NCBI GenBank assembly: GCA_015657535.1
Contig: JADHZB010001096.1
Coordinates: 126,685-190,684, forward strand
Source of the DNA: Nephromyces sp. MM_2019
Taxonomy: Eukaryota > Apicomplexa > Aconoidasida > Nephromycida
Length of the DNA stretch: 64,000 bases
Reading direction: 5' to 3'
Shown: positions 35,978-48,600 of the stretch, piece after piece
Numbering within the stretch: the first letter of the stretch is position 1
Layout of the letters: every line of letters starts with the position of its first letter
Made by a program: the position numbers and the translations under genes
The notes under the pieces: model-generated
Database searches by the model: none
What the model was told of the DNA's origin: nothing
What the model saw: only the letters and a program-made list of their open reading frames with translations

Positions 35978-37464
35978 GCATACTCTCGTGTGACGAAGAC
36001 AATACACACTATTTTTTTGCGACTATGTAGTGCAGCCAATAGATTGTACGAAACTTTTCAACAAAATAGGAACACGCGCACACAACTATTTTTAGTACGA
36101 ATACAACAGCATGGTAAACATTGTAAACATGTAAGAAAAAGCAGTTCAAAACTTCAGTCGATGAAGCTAGTGCCACGCTGCCAATAAGCTGTATACGATA
36201 CAGAAGATTTTTTTGTTTTTGCGTAAATGCTTCTGTCCGCTGGGAATCACATGACTGCCCAAAAGTAGCAGTTACGCATGTCAAGGCAAGAAGGCCGCAT
36301 CAGCCCAGGGCTTGATCCTCACCGACTGTATATATATAGTTCTCGGCTATCTTTATTATGTTGCCCCCATTGGACTCCCCATAACACCTAATCGAGGTAA
36401 CTTAGATTCCTTTAACACTAAAGGTAGACAGCATGCGTCCTTAGAGCAACGTTATGAGTATGCAAGCCACTGACAAAACGTCACATGTATGCCCAATACA
36501 GATATACTTAATGAATTGAGTAACCTGCTGATACTTTGATGCAGAAGCTTTCAACACTTCTTTTATTGACACCACTTCTTTCCGCTTGCCAAAATTTTTG
36601 GCAGATATTTCCAAATATACCCTCTACATAAATTTCACTGCAGTTGTGCACTGCTTTACTTGTATTTAACGGCGAAAGACTTCAACAAAGAGTCTAGTTT
36701 CCCCCCTAGAACAAAACCCAAAGCCCCGGTCACAACACAACATCGTATTATGAAGAAGCATGCCTGTAGCAGTAACCAAGCATTTTACTAACGGAGGATA
36801 CTAGTACAAATGTCAAGAAATAAAAAAGCATCATAAATAGCACCCCCTTCCTCGAATCAGTCCAAATCCCGGGTATATAATATATGCATATCTCTAGCTT
36901 TCTGTAAAATTGGTTTCACTTCTTCGTGAAGCAGTGAAATTAACACAGGATCGACAATCAGACCGGCACTAGAGGATAGCATTTTTCGCAAGCATCACAA
37001 ATATACGAGAAGTCCCGTAGCTAGAAAGCCACCTCTTCGTGAGAGGTGTTCAATATCACCGAAGCCGGCATAAATTCGAGAAGCCTCAAATCAGCGGCCC
37101 CGACATCTCGAAGTCATTTTTATTAGAACTTAGATACTGCTCTTACTAGCAAAAAGAAACATCACCTGGGAATAAATTAAATCGCGAACCACTTTAGATC
37201 CGAAGCGAAAAATAGCCAACTTGAAAGCAACAGACATCGCATTATAATACCAAAAAATATTCAGCATTTGCGCCAAGTGAACTTCAACAAATTCCCTTAA
37301 AAAAAGGTTAAACAGAACATTTGACTCATAAATAACACAAGTGACGTAAAATTGTCTGTGTGTTTGCACACTATATAAGTAACTGTACATAAGTGAAGCT
37401 TTTTAGTAGCAGCTTATAGAATAGCAGGAAGGTACAAATTTTTTAGGTTCAAACCAGGGAGAAT
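35978..37464. other. No gene supported
   Basis: A 91-codon minus-strand frame (36009-36284) and an 86-codon one (37130-37390) lack splice support and are hydrophobic AT-rich translations. Confidence 0.3.
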
Positions 37465-38591
37465 ATGAGTCATTTCCAATGGAAAACAAGAAGCTCAAAG
37501 CTCAAGCGGCATTCATGGTGGGGTCGCCATCGATATTTCATATCAGCTAGTGTAATTTTCGTACAACTTAAAGGTATGCCAAGGTTCAATGACAGGCGCA
37601 TCGCTCACAAAGCTTATTTACCAAGATTGATATCACCAAGAATGAGGCTATATCTCCCTATGTGCATGAAGAACACCAATTTCCCCAATTTTTTTCAAAG
37701 TTATAAACAGCACGAACATGAAGAATTGTATTCTTGCACGTAAAGGTGCCCAAAACCTTGTTTTCACGTAGAAACAGTAAAAAATGACAGCTATCTAACC
37801 CAAAGGCTCTTAGCCTACAGGCGACCTAACCCACTATAAATATAAAAACTACTAATTGGCCTTAAATTTTGCATGCATACTGGCATTTTAAAACCCAAGT
37901 TTTGGTATACTATTGAAATCCGAAGGCCGCTTATAAAACCAGAAAGCATCATAGCAGATTTATCATTACACTTTGGCACATGCCGGTTAGCTGAAGAAAA
38001 TGATAGGAATAGCGCGAAGTAACCCGCTCACTACTACAACTTTGATAAAAAATAATTCAGGAGGCAAAGTGAATAACCTCTAGATACAAGTACGAAAGCT
38101 TGCCAACAAGAGAACATACTGTTTTCTTTTTTATCTAAAACTCATCGGATTAGTTTGAAATGAAAATGTCTGCTCTACTTCATAAGCTCCTTGCACTATT
38201 GCGCAGCTCAAACTGAGTGTTATTACCAACGCTCAGCAGCAGCAGAAATGTGTGTGTAGCGTACTTCCTCCCGCTGCTGGTAGGCCTGAAGATAGAAACA
38301 AGATTACAAGAAAAGTATTACACACACACTCACACATTGCTGGAAGAAGCAAATGAAGTCACCTATTCATGCAGCTTATCCTAATTTATCTTGGGAATAG
38401 CAGATGAAGATTATTCGCGTGGGTTCACTCTAGATATACTCAAACAGGGACAGGATGCTAGGGTATTTGAGTTAGAAGAAAGCAAACTAAAGCATGATTG
38501 GAATACAAGGCATCTGCACCATCCAAAATCACGTTTTGATACAGAAATTTTACGTGGATGTATAACTGCTACGAGGCTGCTTAACTTATAG
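37465..38591 (+). CDS. Candidate 99-aa two-exon protein
   Basis: Exon 1, 37465-37573, starts ATG, encodes a very basic N-terminus (MSHFQWKTRSSKLKRHSWWG) and then a short hydrophobic stretch (FISASVIFVQL), and ends G|GTATGC in phase 1. Exon 2, 38401-38591, follows TTTATCTTGGGAATAG, completes GCA and runs to TAG as an acidic/basic helix (EDYSRGFTLDILKQGQDARV). Exon 2 looks coding. The choice of exon 1 is only a phase fit over an 827-base gap. The layout suggests a mitochondrial or type II membrane protein, but no homologue is known to me. Confidence 0.33.
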
Positions 38592-39691
38592 GGCGACAGT
38601 GAGCTAATAATAGTTACAATTCAGCAGCCAGCACTCTTTAAAATTCTATCAAATTCGCCTTTGTTATTTGGCAAAGATTTTCGTTTAGCAGGCATTCTAA
38701 AAAACATGTTTTCAACTGGAATAGAAGTTCTTTTTTGTTATAATAATAAAACTGCTTTTTGTCTTCCTACGCAAAAGAATCAACGAATTTAGCCGTAAAA
38801 AAAGAAAACCACTTTTAAACTGAAAAATGCTACCAAAGAAGCAACGTTGCTAGTCGGTAGAAGACTATCATATTCAACCTTCAAATCTGAAGGATAAGAG
38901 AATAACAGCAGCTACGAAATAGCCCCTTCATAAGAATTTTTTCCAAAATCAATGATGAAACTCGGTTTATATGTGTGCTATCGGTCTCTTTGAAATATGG
39001 AGGAATCTTCTTCCTACTTGAAACAAAAATTCTCATGAGGAAGCCCCGTCATTCCGTATCTTTCCTAAATTTTCTTCCACTCGGCTTAAGTGCAGGATAT
39101 TGCCGTTAGTGCAAAAATCTAGACTTGTTCCCCATAAACCCAAGCATCTGCCGGCATTTTCTCTACTATATCACTCACTTCTTCGGCTTAGTATAAAGCA
39201 TATCAAATTATCTCTGTTTAGCTTTTAATCGCAATTTATAAGCAAAGATAATGTAACGCAATATTTCGCACACATACTAGTATTTCCCATTTCCTAAAGG
39301 CGACTTAGAACTACTAGTTCTCAAAATACTGCCAAAATATCTTTTATGATTTCTAATATATTTCGATTGAATAAAAATAAGACTATATTTCAAAGATTTG
39401 TTTCATCATCACAAATTTTATTTTTATACTTGAATTTGTAAAAAAAGGCACAAAAATTGCGGAAAAGACTAGCAAAGTTACAACTGCTTAAACTAAACTA
39501 TGCCTACCACCAAGTTGAGAGTCGAAAAATTTTCATTACAAACCCCGTAGCCCTAAAATTTGATCATTTTAACGCAGTCTAAACTGGAACAAACCACAAA
39601 AAAAACATCAAGTTTGAGCGTGTTGGAAACGATTTTATTAAACTCTTGGCCCTTCTTTTCAACTATCTCCACCAAATTTCTCTACCATTTA
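38592..39691. other. Intergenic, AT-rich, no gene seen
   Basis: Downstream of the stop of the large minus-strand gene. A 96-codon plus-strand frame at 39560-39850 is antisense to its last exon. Confidence 0.4.
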
Positions 39692-42600
39692 CTACCAGAA
39701 CAGCCTCCCTTCGGCTTTTCTAACCTCAAAAGTGGCTCCGTCTTCGTCATCTTGCATCATTTCCTCGATTTCCTTATAAAAAGGGCTTTGCTCTGTTATA
39801 ATCGGAATTCCTGCTTTTACAAAGTCCATAGCCTTTGTTTTGGATGCTGAAAACGGGTCCGTAGTCGCTGAAGAAGTGCTTGGTGAAGCCGCGCTCCCTG
39901 CAGGGATGATGAAAGCAAAAGCCATGAAAGCGTAGAAAATTTAGCACACAGAAGGCATAATGACATGTAAATAAAGTTAAAAAACTTATAGAAATCAGAC
40001 TATTAAAAATGGTAGCAACACACAGTGGAGCCATCAAACTAAGCGTGAAACAGGCGGTAAGACAAGATTTTACACAAATTCCCCAAAAGACAAAAACCAG
40101 CTGGAAGAAGCAGAAATACGAGATTTCTCACCAATTAGTTCTACTCCGGATAAAAATAAAGCAAACTAAGAACAGAAAAACAAAATACCCTTGTAACGCA
40201 CTTCATTCCCAACACAAATCAAACTTCCTACACCTGTTTTCAAACTGCTGTGCTTCTTCTTGCCAATGCTTTTTTGGATTTTTATAAACAACTTCTTCAA
40301 TGAATCAACGGAAGAAGGCTCTCCTGATTCTGCACTACCTTGCTTCGGGGAATATTTCTTCGAAGCCACCACTTTTGTGCCCGCCAAAATATTATCTTCA
40401 AAGTCTTTACCTCCATTTTTGTTAGTTTCTTCAACTTTTTTCCCGAATCTGCTTGTAGTACCAGCAGGAGCCCTCACCCGAGATGGCTCTTGCATACCAG
40501 GTTCTGCCGACTCAGAAACGCGTGGAAAACCCGGGGTACGAGAAGATGAAAGCCGTCCTGAGGGGATGGAAGGTGAAGGCATAGAAGAGCTCGCTACACC
40601 GTAAGAAACCATATTAGGGTAGGAGGAAGCGGGACTTTTCTTGCTAATAGTCTCAAAGTTTTGATCACGTTTCTTCACAGAGGAAACGCTTTTGCCCTTC
40701 AAACTTCGTGACTTTCTTCGAGATGAGATATCTGATAGGGTGTCTTGCTCAGAAGGGGTACCGCCAGCCACTGCTATCGATTGCACACGCTCATGCGAGG
40801 CAGGTAGAGTACTAGAAGCAGCGAGAGATCCTTCCCAATCTCCCACGCTTGATACTTCATTGTTATCCATCATGGTGGACTGCGAAGCGAAGGTGTTATA
40901 ATGCTCACCCTCACGAAATTTGCGATTTGAAGACATCTTCTCAGTCTGTGCGCTTAAGAAAGGAGAATTCGTTGGGGAAGGAGTGTTATTACTACGCCCT
41001 TTTCCATTTAATTCCTCTAAATTCTCTTCATAAGAGGAACGATGAGTTGATGATTTCATTGATGAAGGAAGCTTACTTACTTTTCCCCCCAATTTTCTGG
41101 GTGCAGAAGCTTCAGCGGAAGAAAATTCTAAGCTGGGAGCAGGTGCAACACATGAGCTCTTCGTTCTTCGGTTAGGGCTGAGCATATTACTCAATTTTCT
41201 AGCAGGCTGGATGGAATCTTCACGACCTTGGATATCCTTTGCTAACAAGTGCTCTCTACGAGACACGAAATCAGCCTCAGCAGCTGAGCTATCCTCAGGA
41301 TAATCAGGAGATGTAGCGGGAAAATGAGAAACATCAAGCAGAGCCTGAGACCGAAGCGAGGGTTCAATAGAGGGAGTGACGGGAACGCTTTCTGAAAAGG
41401 CAGCTTTTGGTCGGCTCGGGGAGCGTGTGCGACTTCGAGAAATCGTTGGCAAAGAAGATTTCTTTTCATCAGATACAGCGCTCTTATCGTGGGAGGATAC
41501 ACTCGCACGATGAGCCTTTGTCTCATAAGTACTCGCAGTAAAGGATTTGACCTTAAGAATAGACATTTTTGACTGAATTGAAGGTGAATTCTCTGTTTTC
41601 GCATTCGTTTCTTTGGGAGATTTTTCAGATGATTGCTTGATGGGGTTCTCGGTAAAAAGATTGGGTATCATTTCATTATGGGAAGTTTTCAGCATTTCAT
41701 TCTCAGTGCCATTTGCCTCCGTAGTATGAGTTATTTTGCGGGTAGCCCTGCTATCCTCTTGAGCCAAAACTGGAAGGACGGCGGTATTCGCATCATTTTC
41801 CAGGGTTGACTTTGGGGTGAGCTGCAGAGATTCCGTGTGTTCCGGTGCATCGGTGCTATAAGAAACTGCAAGAATTTGAGGTTTTTGCTTCCTTCCTGCC
41901 TCCTGCTTCTCTGGAATCTGCCCAAGTGCTTCACGGTCTCCTACCCCCTTTTCGAGGGTGGCATCAATCGATTTCTGAGGGGAATGTTTAGGCAAACCTG
42001 CTTCAACCTGTTGCGGTTGCTGAAGCCCTGATTCATTGTTTTTAGTCTTTACACGTGTAGAATCTTCAAAAACTGAAGCTTCATTACTTCCAGGGGAGGA
42101 GCTCTTCACAAATTTCGGCATCAACTTCTTCGCCTTCGGTCTGGCCAGCTTTGTAGGACTGACTAGTGGACTTCCCGATTCCTTCTTTCCATCCTTGCTA
42201 CTCGCCAAAGAAGATGAAGCTACTCGTTCACTTTCCGGGGTTTCTTCCTTAACAATCCCAGGAACATTCTCCAAAGTGACCGATTGTTCTGAAACTACGG
42301 TAAGTGTGTGACTTACTGAATATCCCGAGTTATCAGAGCTTAAATTAGATGCGTAAGATCCGCTGCCAGCACGTCTTGCGGTCGAAATAGGTGGCAAACT
42401 CTCAATAGGATGATCTAGTCGATTATTCACTTCTGATGTTCCACAAGAGTTCTTAAGTTCAGACAGACCACCCTCTGGAGCACCACTTGGTGTGGAGGGT
42501 GGAATTCCTTCGTCTTCCGAGCTCACAGGGTATGCACTACCTTTCTCAAAGTTTACTGCATTTTTTTCCTTCTCTGCAGGATATGTAGCATCTAATAACA

Positions 42601-45600
42601 CACCTGCAGGTTCACCAATATGCTGCTTAGGTGCATAGGCTGGTAATGGACGCTCTTCAAGAGACTGATCTTCAGCTTGAACCGCCGATGCCTTCAGAGC
42701 ATTGCTCTTGCTTGGAGACACTTTTTTTCCTGGTCGGATGACGTGGTAGGAAGCTTCAGAGGGGCCAGGAGACAAACTAGAAGTTTCACGCTGGGAGGTG
42801 AAACCTGGGACTCTGCCGCGGCTGCCAATAGCTCGAGGAGGGGGGAAGTAACCCACCGGTAGATTGTCTTCAAAGCCGAACGAGACACCATGAAAGTTTG
42901 ATGTTTTCTGATCGGCGGAATTAGATCCTGAAAACTCATCCCCAGAGGTAGCAACGGTATAACTACCATTTTTTGTCTTCCCAGTACGCCTTGTGCTGCT
43001 ATTATCCACATCTTCTACAGGGAAGCTTGGGATGCTGTCTTTACTCTGAGGTAACGAAAAGCTAGAGGGGGCCTCATCATTAGGTAACTTCTTCACACAT
43101 ACTGCAGCAATACTTTTTCCGTTCCCCGAGAAGCCCTCCGTCTCCCAGCTAGAAACCCCGCTACCCTCTTCCTCAGCAACCTCATCGTTTCGCTCGAAAA
43201 CCTCCTCTGGTGTTTCATCAGCTTCTCCCTGCTGGTGTTGTCCAGTCATACTCTCCTTCAAGTAGGTTTCTTCTTCCAAATGCTTATCATCCTTTGTTTT
43301 ACAGGACATTTTAAACATCTTTGAAGAAACCGAAGAAAGCAGCTTCGTGGACTTTATCATCACCTTCCTCAAGCTTGAAGTATTGCCTTCAGACAAACCT
43401 GAAGAAAAGGAATCATATTCTCCGGCCTGGCTAGATACATGTTTCATCGGCAAAAACTCATTGTTATCAAGAGATTCTCCACTCTTCCCATCCTTCCTGA
43501 CCACCAAAACCTTGCGTTCCTTCTTGTCAACATCCGACACGGAGGTATAAGGATTCGTCAAATCAGGGGAGGCAGAAGAAGCTATCGTACGTCCTGACTG
43601 CATAGAATACGATGAAACAGCAGAGGGTTTTCCTTCCGATGTAGATTCTTCGACTGAAAATTCTTCCTTCACCTTCTGCTCTACTTCCAATGGGGGATAA
43701 TCATACGTAGAAGCAGGCAATCGCTTCTCTTCTCTAGCTTTACTACCATTTTTTTTCTTCATCCAGTAATTAGCATCATATGAGCGCAATGAAGAGGGAA
43801 TCGGCATTTCTTCATTCTCTGCTAGTTCGCGAAGATTTGCACGGTTTGAGAAGGAAGCTGAATCCGACGAGAACTGGGATGATGAATAACCATCTTGGGA
43901 GAATCCAGTAGCAGATACAGAGGCGTTAGTCTCACGTGGAAGGTGGCGGTTTGATAGATGCTGTTTTCCCGAAGAATAAGCTGTTTGAATGGAATGAGTT
44001 TCCTTCGTAATGTGTGAGGAGGCTGCTGAGGGTTCGTGAGGTTTTCCCGAAGAAGCTTTGCTTTTCGGAAGGATGCGTAAAGATTGTTGGGAAACGGCGG
44101 ATTTCCTGAAAAAAGGGGTAGTGGCTTTGAAAAGAGGGTACACACTAAATGTGGAAGCACACTGAGTAACACACTGAACTGCGGAAAAATCTTGAAATCT
44201 TATAAAACCTACAACAATATCAAAGGGTAGACAATCACCCTCTGATTTGATTGATATGAGGAAGACCTTTGCAGCTTACTAAGAATCTCGCAAAGGCATT
44301 ATTAATAGCGTATCATCCCTCACCCCCCCTCAACTGCTTATTAAATGACTTTTTTAACGACTTTGGAAACATTAGACTATCAGAACCTCCCCCCAAATCC
44401 CATAAGAAAAGCATCGCTCTCCCTAATCTACTCAAACCTTCAAACTCATTTTATCTATGCTAGAAAAAAAGCTAGTTGAAATCTCCGGATAGCTTTAGCA
44501 AGGCAAGAACACACTAGTATAATATCTGCATGAGAATGCGATAACCTAGAAAACTAGGTATTACTCCCAGCTATATCTATATTAATAAATAATCTATGCT
44601 AGAGTTGAGTATTACTAATTCTTTACTCACATCATGCTGCTTGTTTTCAAGAGATATTTCTTGTGTACTTCAAAACTATACACACAGAGTATAGTTGAAG
44701 CACAATAAGATTGGAAACGAGTTACTGCAAATAGCACTCCCTCTTGAACGAGCTAATTAAGAAAACATCCAACGCATCAACTAAAAAACTCTTCCTCATC
44801 ATCAAATTTATTATAATGCCTACATCAACTCCCTCTCTAAACTATCACTGCAGGAAAAACTGATAATAAAACATCAAAACACTAGGTTTTACCCATAAAA
44901 ACAGCATGAAAAACAGAAAGACGGTGTAACTACACTAAATTCGGGGTGAAAAATTGAAAAAAATCTCCATTTAAGCTGCATAGCTCATTATAAGCTACGG
45001 AGAGGAGAACGATTAAGCTAATAAACGCCTACCAGCTTATTGCAACAAATCGATAGCTTATTCCACTCAATGGTTGTACATGTAAAGGCTATATACGCGA
45101 CTAAAACACTGACACTTTAAAGCATTCCTTCACCTTATATGAGCTTTAATCAAGTCATAACATAACGAATATCTTCTACTAGACCTACTGCACACCTCAA
45201 TTTGATACAAATCGAACTTTTTGAGCCAAAAAAAAACTTTTCCCCCCTTTAAAACTATCCACAGATCAAAACCAACACACACAGATGAATCACACATAAA
45301 ATTCGTTGGGAAAATATACCTTTCAGCCTCAGCGCTAGCATTATGAGGCCTCGATCCTCCTGAAGAAACAACACTCTTTCCACCGCTAAATTGGCTTTTA
45401 GCCTGTGTGCGAAATAAAAACAGTTCATTTCACTTCCTCTAGATTTTATCCTAATCCTCTAAACCTGATGAAACCCTAGAATATACACTATATAACCAGC
45501 CAGTGAAAATAAAATACAGAGAGTTTAATAATTCCCACTAGAAACTTCAGGAAAACACATGGCACCACGAACACGAAGGCAATTCACAAAGATACTACAG

Positions 45601-48600
45601 ATCTTTTTTTTGCATGAAAATATACAAACCCTAAACCCTAAGTTTTTTGCACTTAGGGTTTAGTTACGAGCAGAAAAGGTAGTGAATCATCACTCAGAAA
45701 CAGCGGAATATGGACTTCTGATTTTTCAGTTTAAAAAAAATGTGAAAAAGCTGATAAGCAATCGCGCGTTAGTGTGCGAGAGTGTAGAAGATACAATATC
45801 AAGAGCCAGTCGATACTAAAATGTGATAAGGAAATGGTAGACACTCTAGGCCTTGAAAATATCTCATTGTCCAGTTGCTTCAGCCGGTGATTAAGCGTAT
45901 TGTGGCTAACAGCACAGCAGTGAAATGTCTCACCAGCATGTATTGTTGGGAGAGTACCTCATACCGACATTCACACACAAATTTATCATCATTATCAATA
46001 TGTGGTACATTTCTCTGAAAATTAAAAGTGAATTTTTTTAGTGAAAAATATATTCCTTGAGCAACGCATCATACACAAGCCTTTTCGGCGACGACGCAAA
46101 TTCAACCAGAACATATGCATTCCACCAGTGATAAGGGAGCAAGAATCCCTACTTCATCTCTATATGAAAGCTTTTTCAATGAGAAAAAACACTACTCTAG
46201 AAAGTGAGAGACTTGACAGTAAGTAGTCACACACAGTGGAAGGTGTGACTAGCGCTTCGATGGGGGTGAAAACACACATAAAGAAAAAAAATGCACACTT
46301 GAAAGACACGGAATTCATTAAATATAAAAAAAGTGAACAAAAGCCGAAAAAAGAGCACAAATCACGCCAAAAAATCGAAAAAAGCAAGTCCAAATTTGCA
46401 TCCACGGGTGAAATATGAAGAGCACACGAGGTAAATTCTACCTTATAGTCTGCTTTTTTTGAATCCTCTACCTTATCGGAACTCATTGCGCATAAATACT
46501 CAAAGAAATCACATTCATTGTAAGCTTTACCAAACTCGCACACTAATTTTAACCAAAAAAAAGCTGCTTCAAGCTCAACATACATCATCGAAGAAAATGA
46601 AAAATCATAAAAAACTAAAAACTCGAGCATCAAGAATGCCCTGAAGATTATCAGTCACATGCAATAAGCATAAGCGGCTCATATAGCAGTCTTAAAGAAT
46701 TATAAAATTTTACAAGATTTCCTGTATTTTAATGCATGCTTTCGATAAAACGCCAAAAAATCTTCATCTAAACATATTCTGAATGCGTTTTTCAACTTTC
46801 TCACCTGAGAACCAGCAGAATAATCAACTTTCCCAGTGGTGTTTACTCGGGAAGAAACTTTGGAGAGATCTAGTGGTTTACAACTTTGGACGTGCACTGC
46901 TCTATTTGCATTCCGTTTCAGAAAGGAGTGCCTAGTCTCTAAGAGGAAAAAAGAAAACGAGAGCAACTAGCAAGTAATTTGGTAGTTATGCAGAGAAGAA
47001 GCGTAAAAGCAGGGGGCAGAAGTAGAGTAAAGCAAATCAAGCAGAACTGCTCCGTAGACTTACACTCTTTGATTAAAACATATTGAAGAATCCAAAAGAC
47101 AAGCTAATTTCCTCGTGTGTAAAGATCTTAAGAATATTAACGAAGCTGTTAAATATCACTTAATAGATACTACTACTGCTCTTAATATTGTCTTTTAGAA
47201 AATCCTTTTGAGAAAAGGAAGAAGGGGAAACATATTCCTTGAAAATCTCTGTAATACTCCTAAACCATGGTATTCCTACAATTTACACGAACAAATTCAA
47301 ACAGCAAATTCGCTCCCAGAAAGCGGATGAGATGACGAGATCTACAAAGTATAAGGTAGGAAACCAGCTAAAAAGCTAAAAAACAAATCAACACACAAAA
47401 CATACAAATCTGCTGCGAAAACATCAAATTTGATGCTCAGCTTATACCAGAGGAAACTACAAAAAACCCACTGAGAAAGAAGAGCCTCCAGAAAAGCACT
47501 AATGAGAACTAGCTTCCAAATTAGAGCAAATTAATTGTGTAACACAAATCAGATATAGGTACCAAATTAGAGCAAGTGACTTGCACACACACACACAGCT
47601 TTTCTGAGTATGCATGAGCTCACAAACACACGAATCTCAACCAGAAAGCAGCCAAGTATTAGCAAGACACCTTACTCAACGCAAATTGTAATGGAAATTA
47701 AGGAGTAGAAGGAGCAAAAAAAGAGTGCATGTACAGTAATTATCATATATTCTCAACTCTAGTACATAAAGAGGTATGAAGGCTGTTGACTCCCATCCAA
47801 AGTCGCATATTATGCATTAACAAAAGCTGACCGGGCTAGTATTCAAAAAATAGTATAAAGCTACGATATATTAGGTGCTTCATATAAATCCAACATGAAG
47901 ATCTTCAATTGCAACTCAGCGCTTTCATACCGAAGCTACTCACGCACATACACGCCCAGCTTACATCTAAAAGAAGGAATAGTTGGTTGTAATTTGAATA
48001 AGAGAAGCTGTGCAGAAAGAATTCAAAAACTATACATTAAAACTCCTTTAAAGCTCTAAAATTCACTAATGTGTTGCTAATAAACTAGAAAAAACACGAT
48101 GTGTCTCTGTATGTGTGTGTACCTTTATGTTCGAGTGTGCATCCCTTTTTTTGTGTATGCAAAAAAAATTTCGTATCGTTCAATGAGAAGAGCTTTTGCA
48201 TTGTAAAGAATAGTATTGCTTAAAAATGAAACACAAATATCCCATGTGTTTATAAGGCGAACAAAAAAAAGAAATACCAACACCACACACACACACAACA
48301 AAAAAAGAATAGAAAAGCTCTCTGACAAGGCTACTTTATGAAGGTCAATTTCCGGGCTGCTACATCAATGAAAGGTGAAGTAGGCTCTCAAAAAAATGCA
48401 GACTATACAAAAAAAATCACATACCATGTACCAAAAGGTAACGGCGGAATGCATACCTATAATGATAAAATCAAGCGATGAAGGAAATAGGCTTTTCAAA
48501 TGACCCAAAGACTTCACCAAAGCTTTATCATGTAACAAAACACACACCCCTCCTTTCAAAAAAATTCAAGAATTTGCGCTTCCTATTTCGAAAATACAAA

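Noticed and set aside
46160..46633. 157-codon minus-strand frame inside the IQ-gene intron, part of it exon-like (behind GTTAAAATTAG)
   Set aside because: Flanking exons join in phase without it, inserting it would shift to a stop, and its remainder is a low-complexity Phe/Leu translation.
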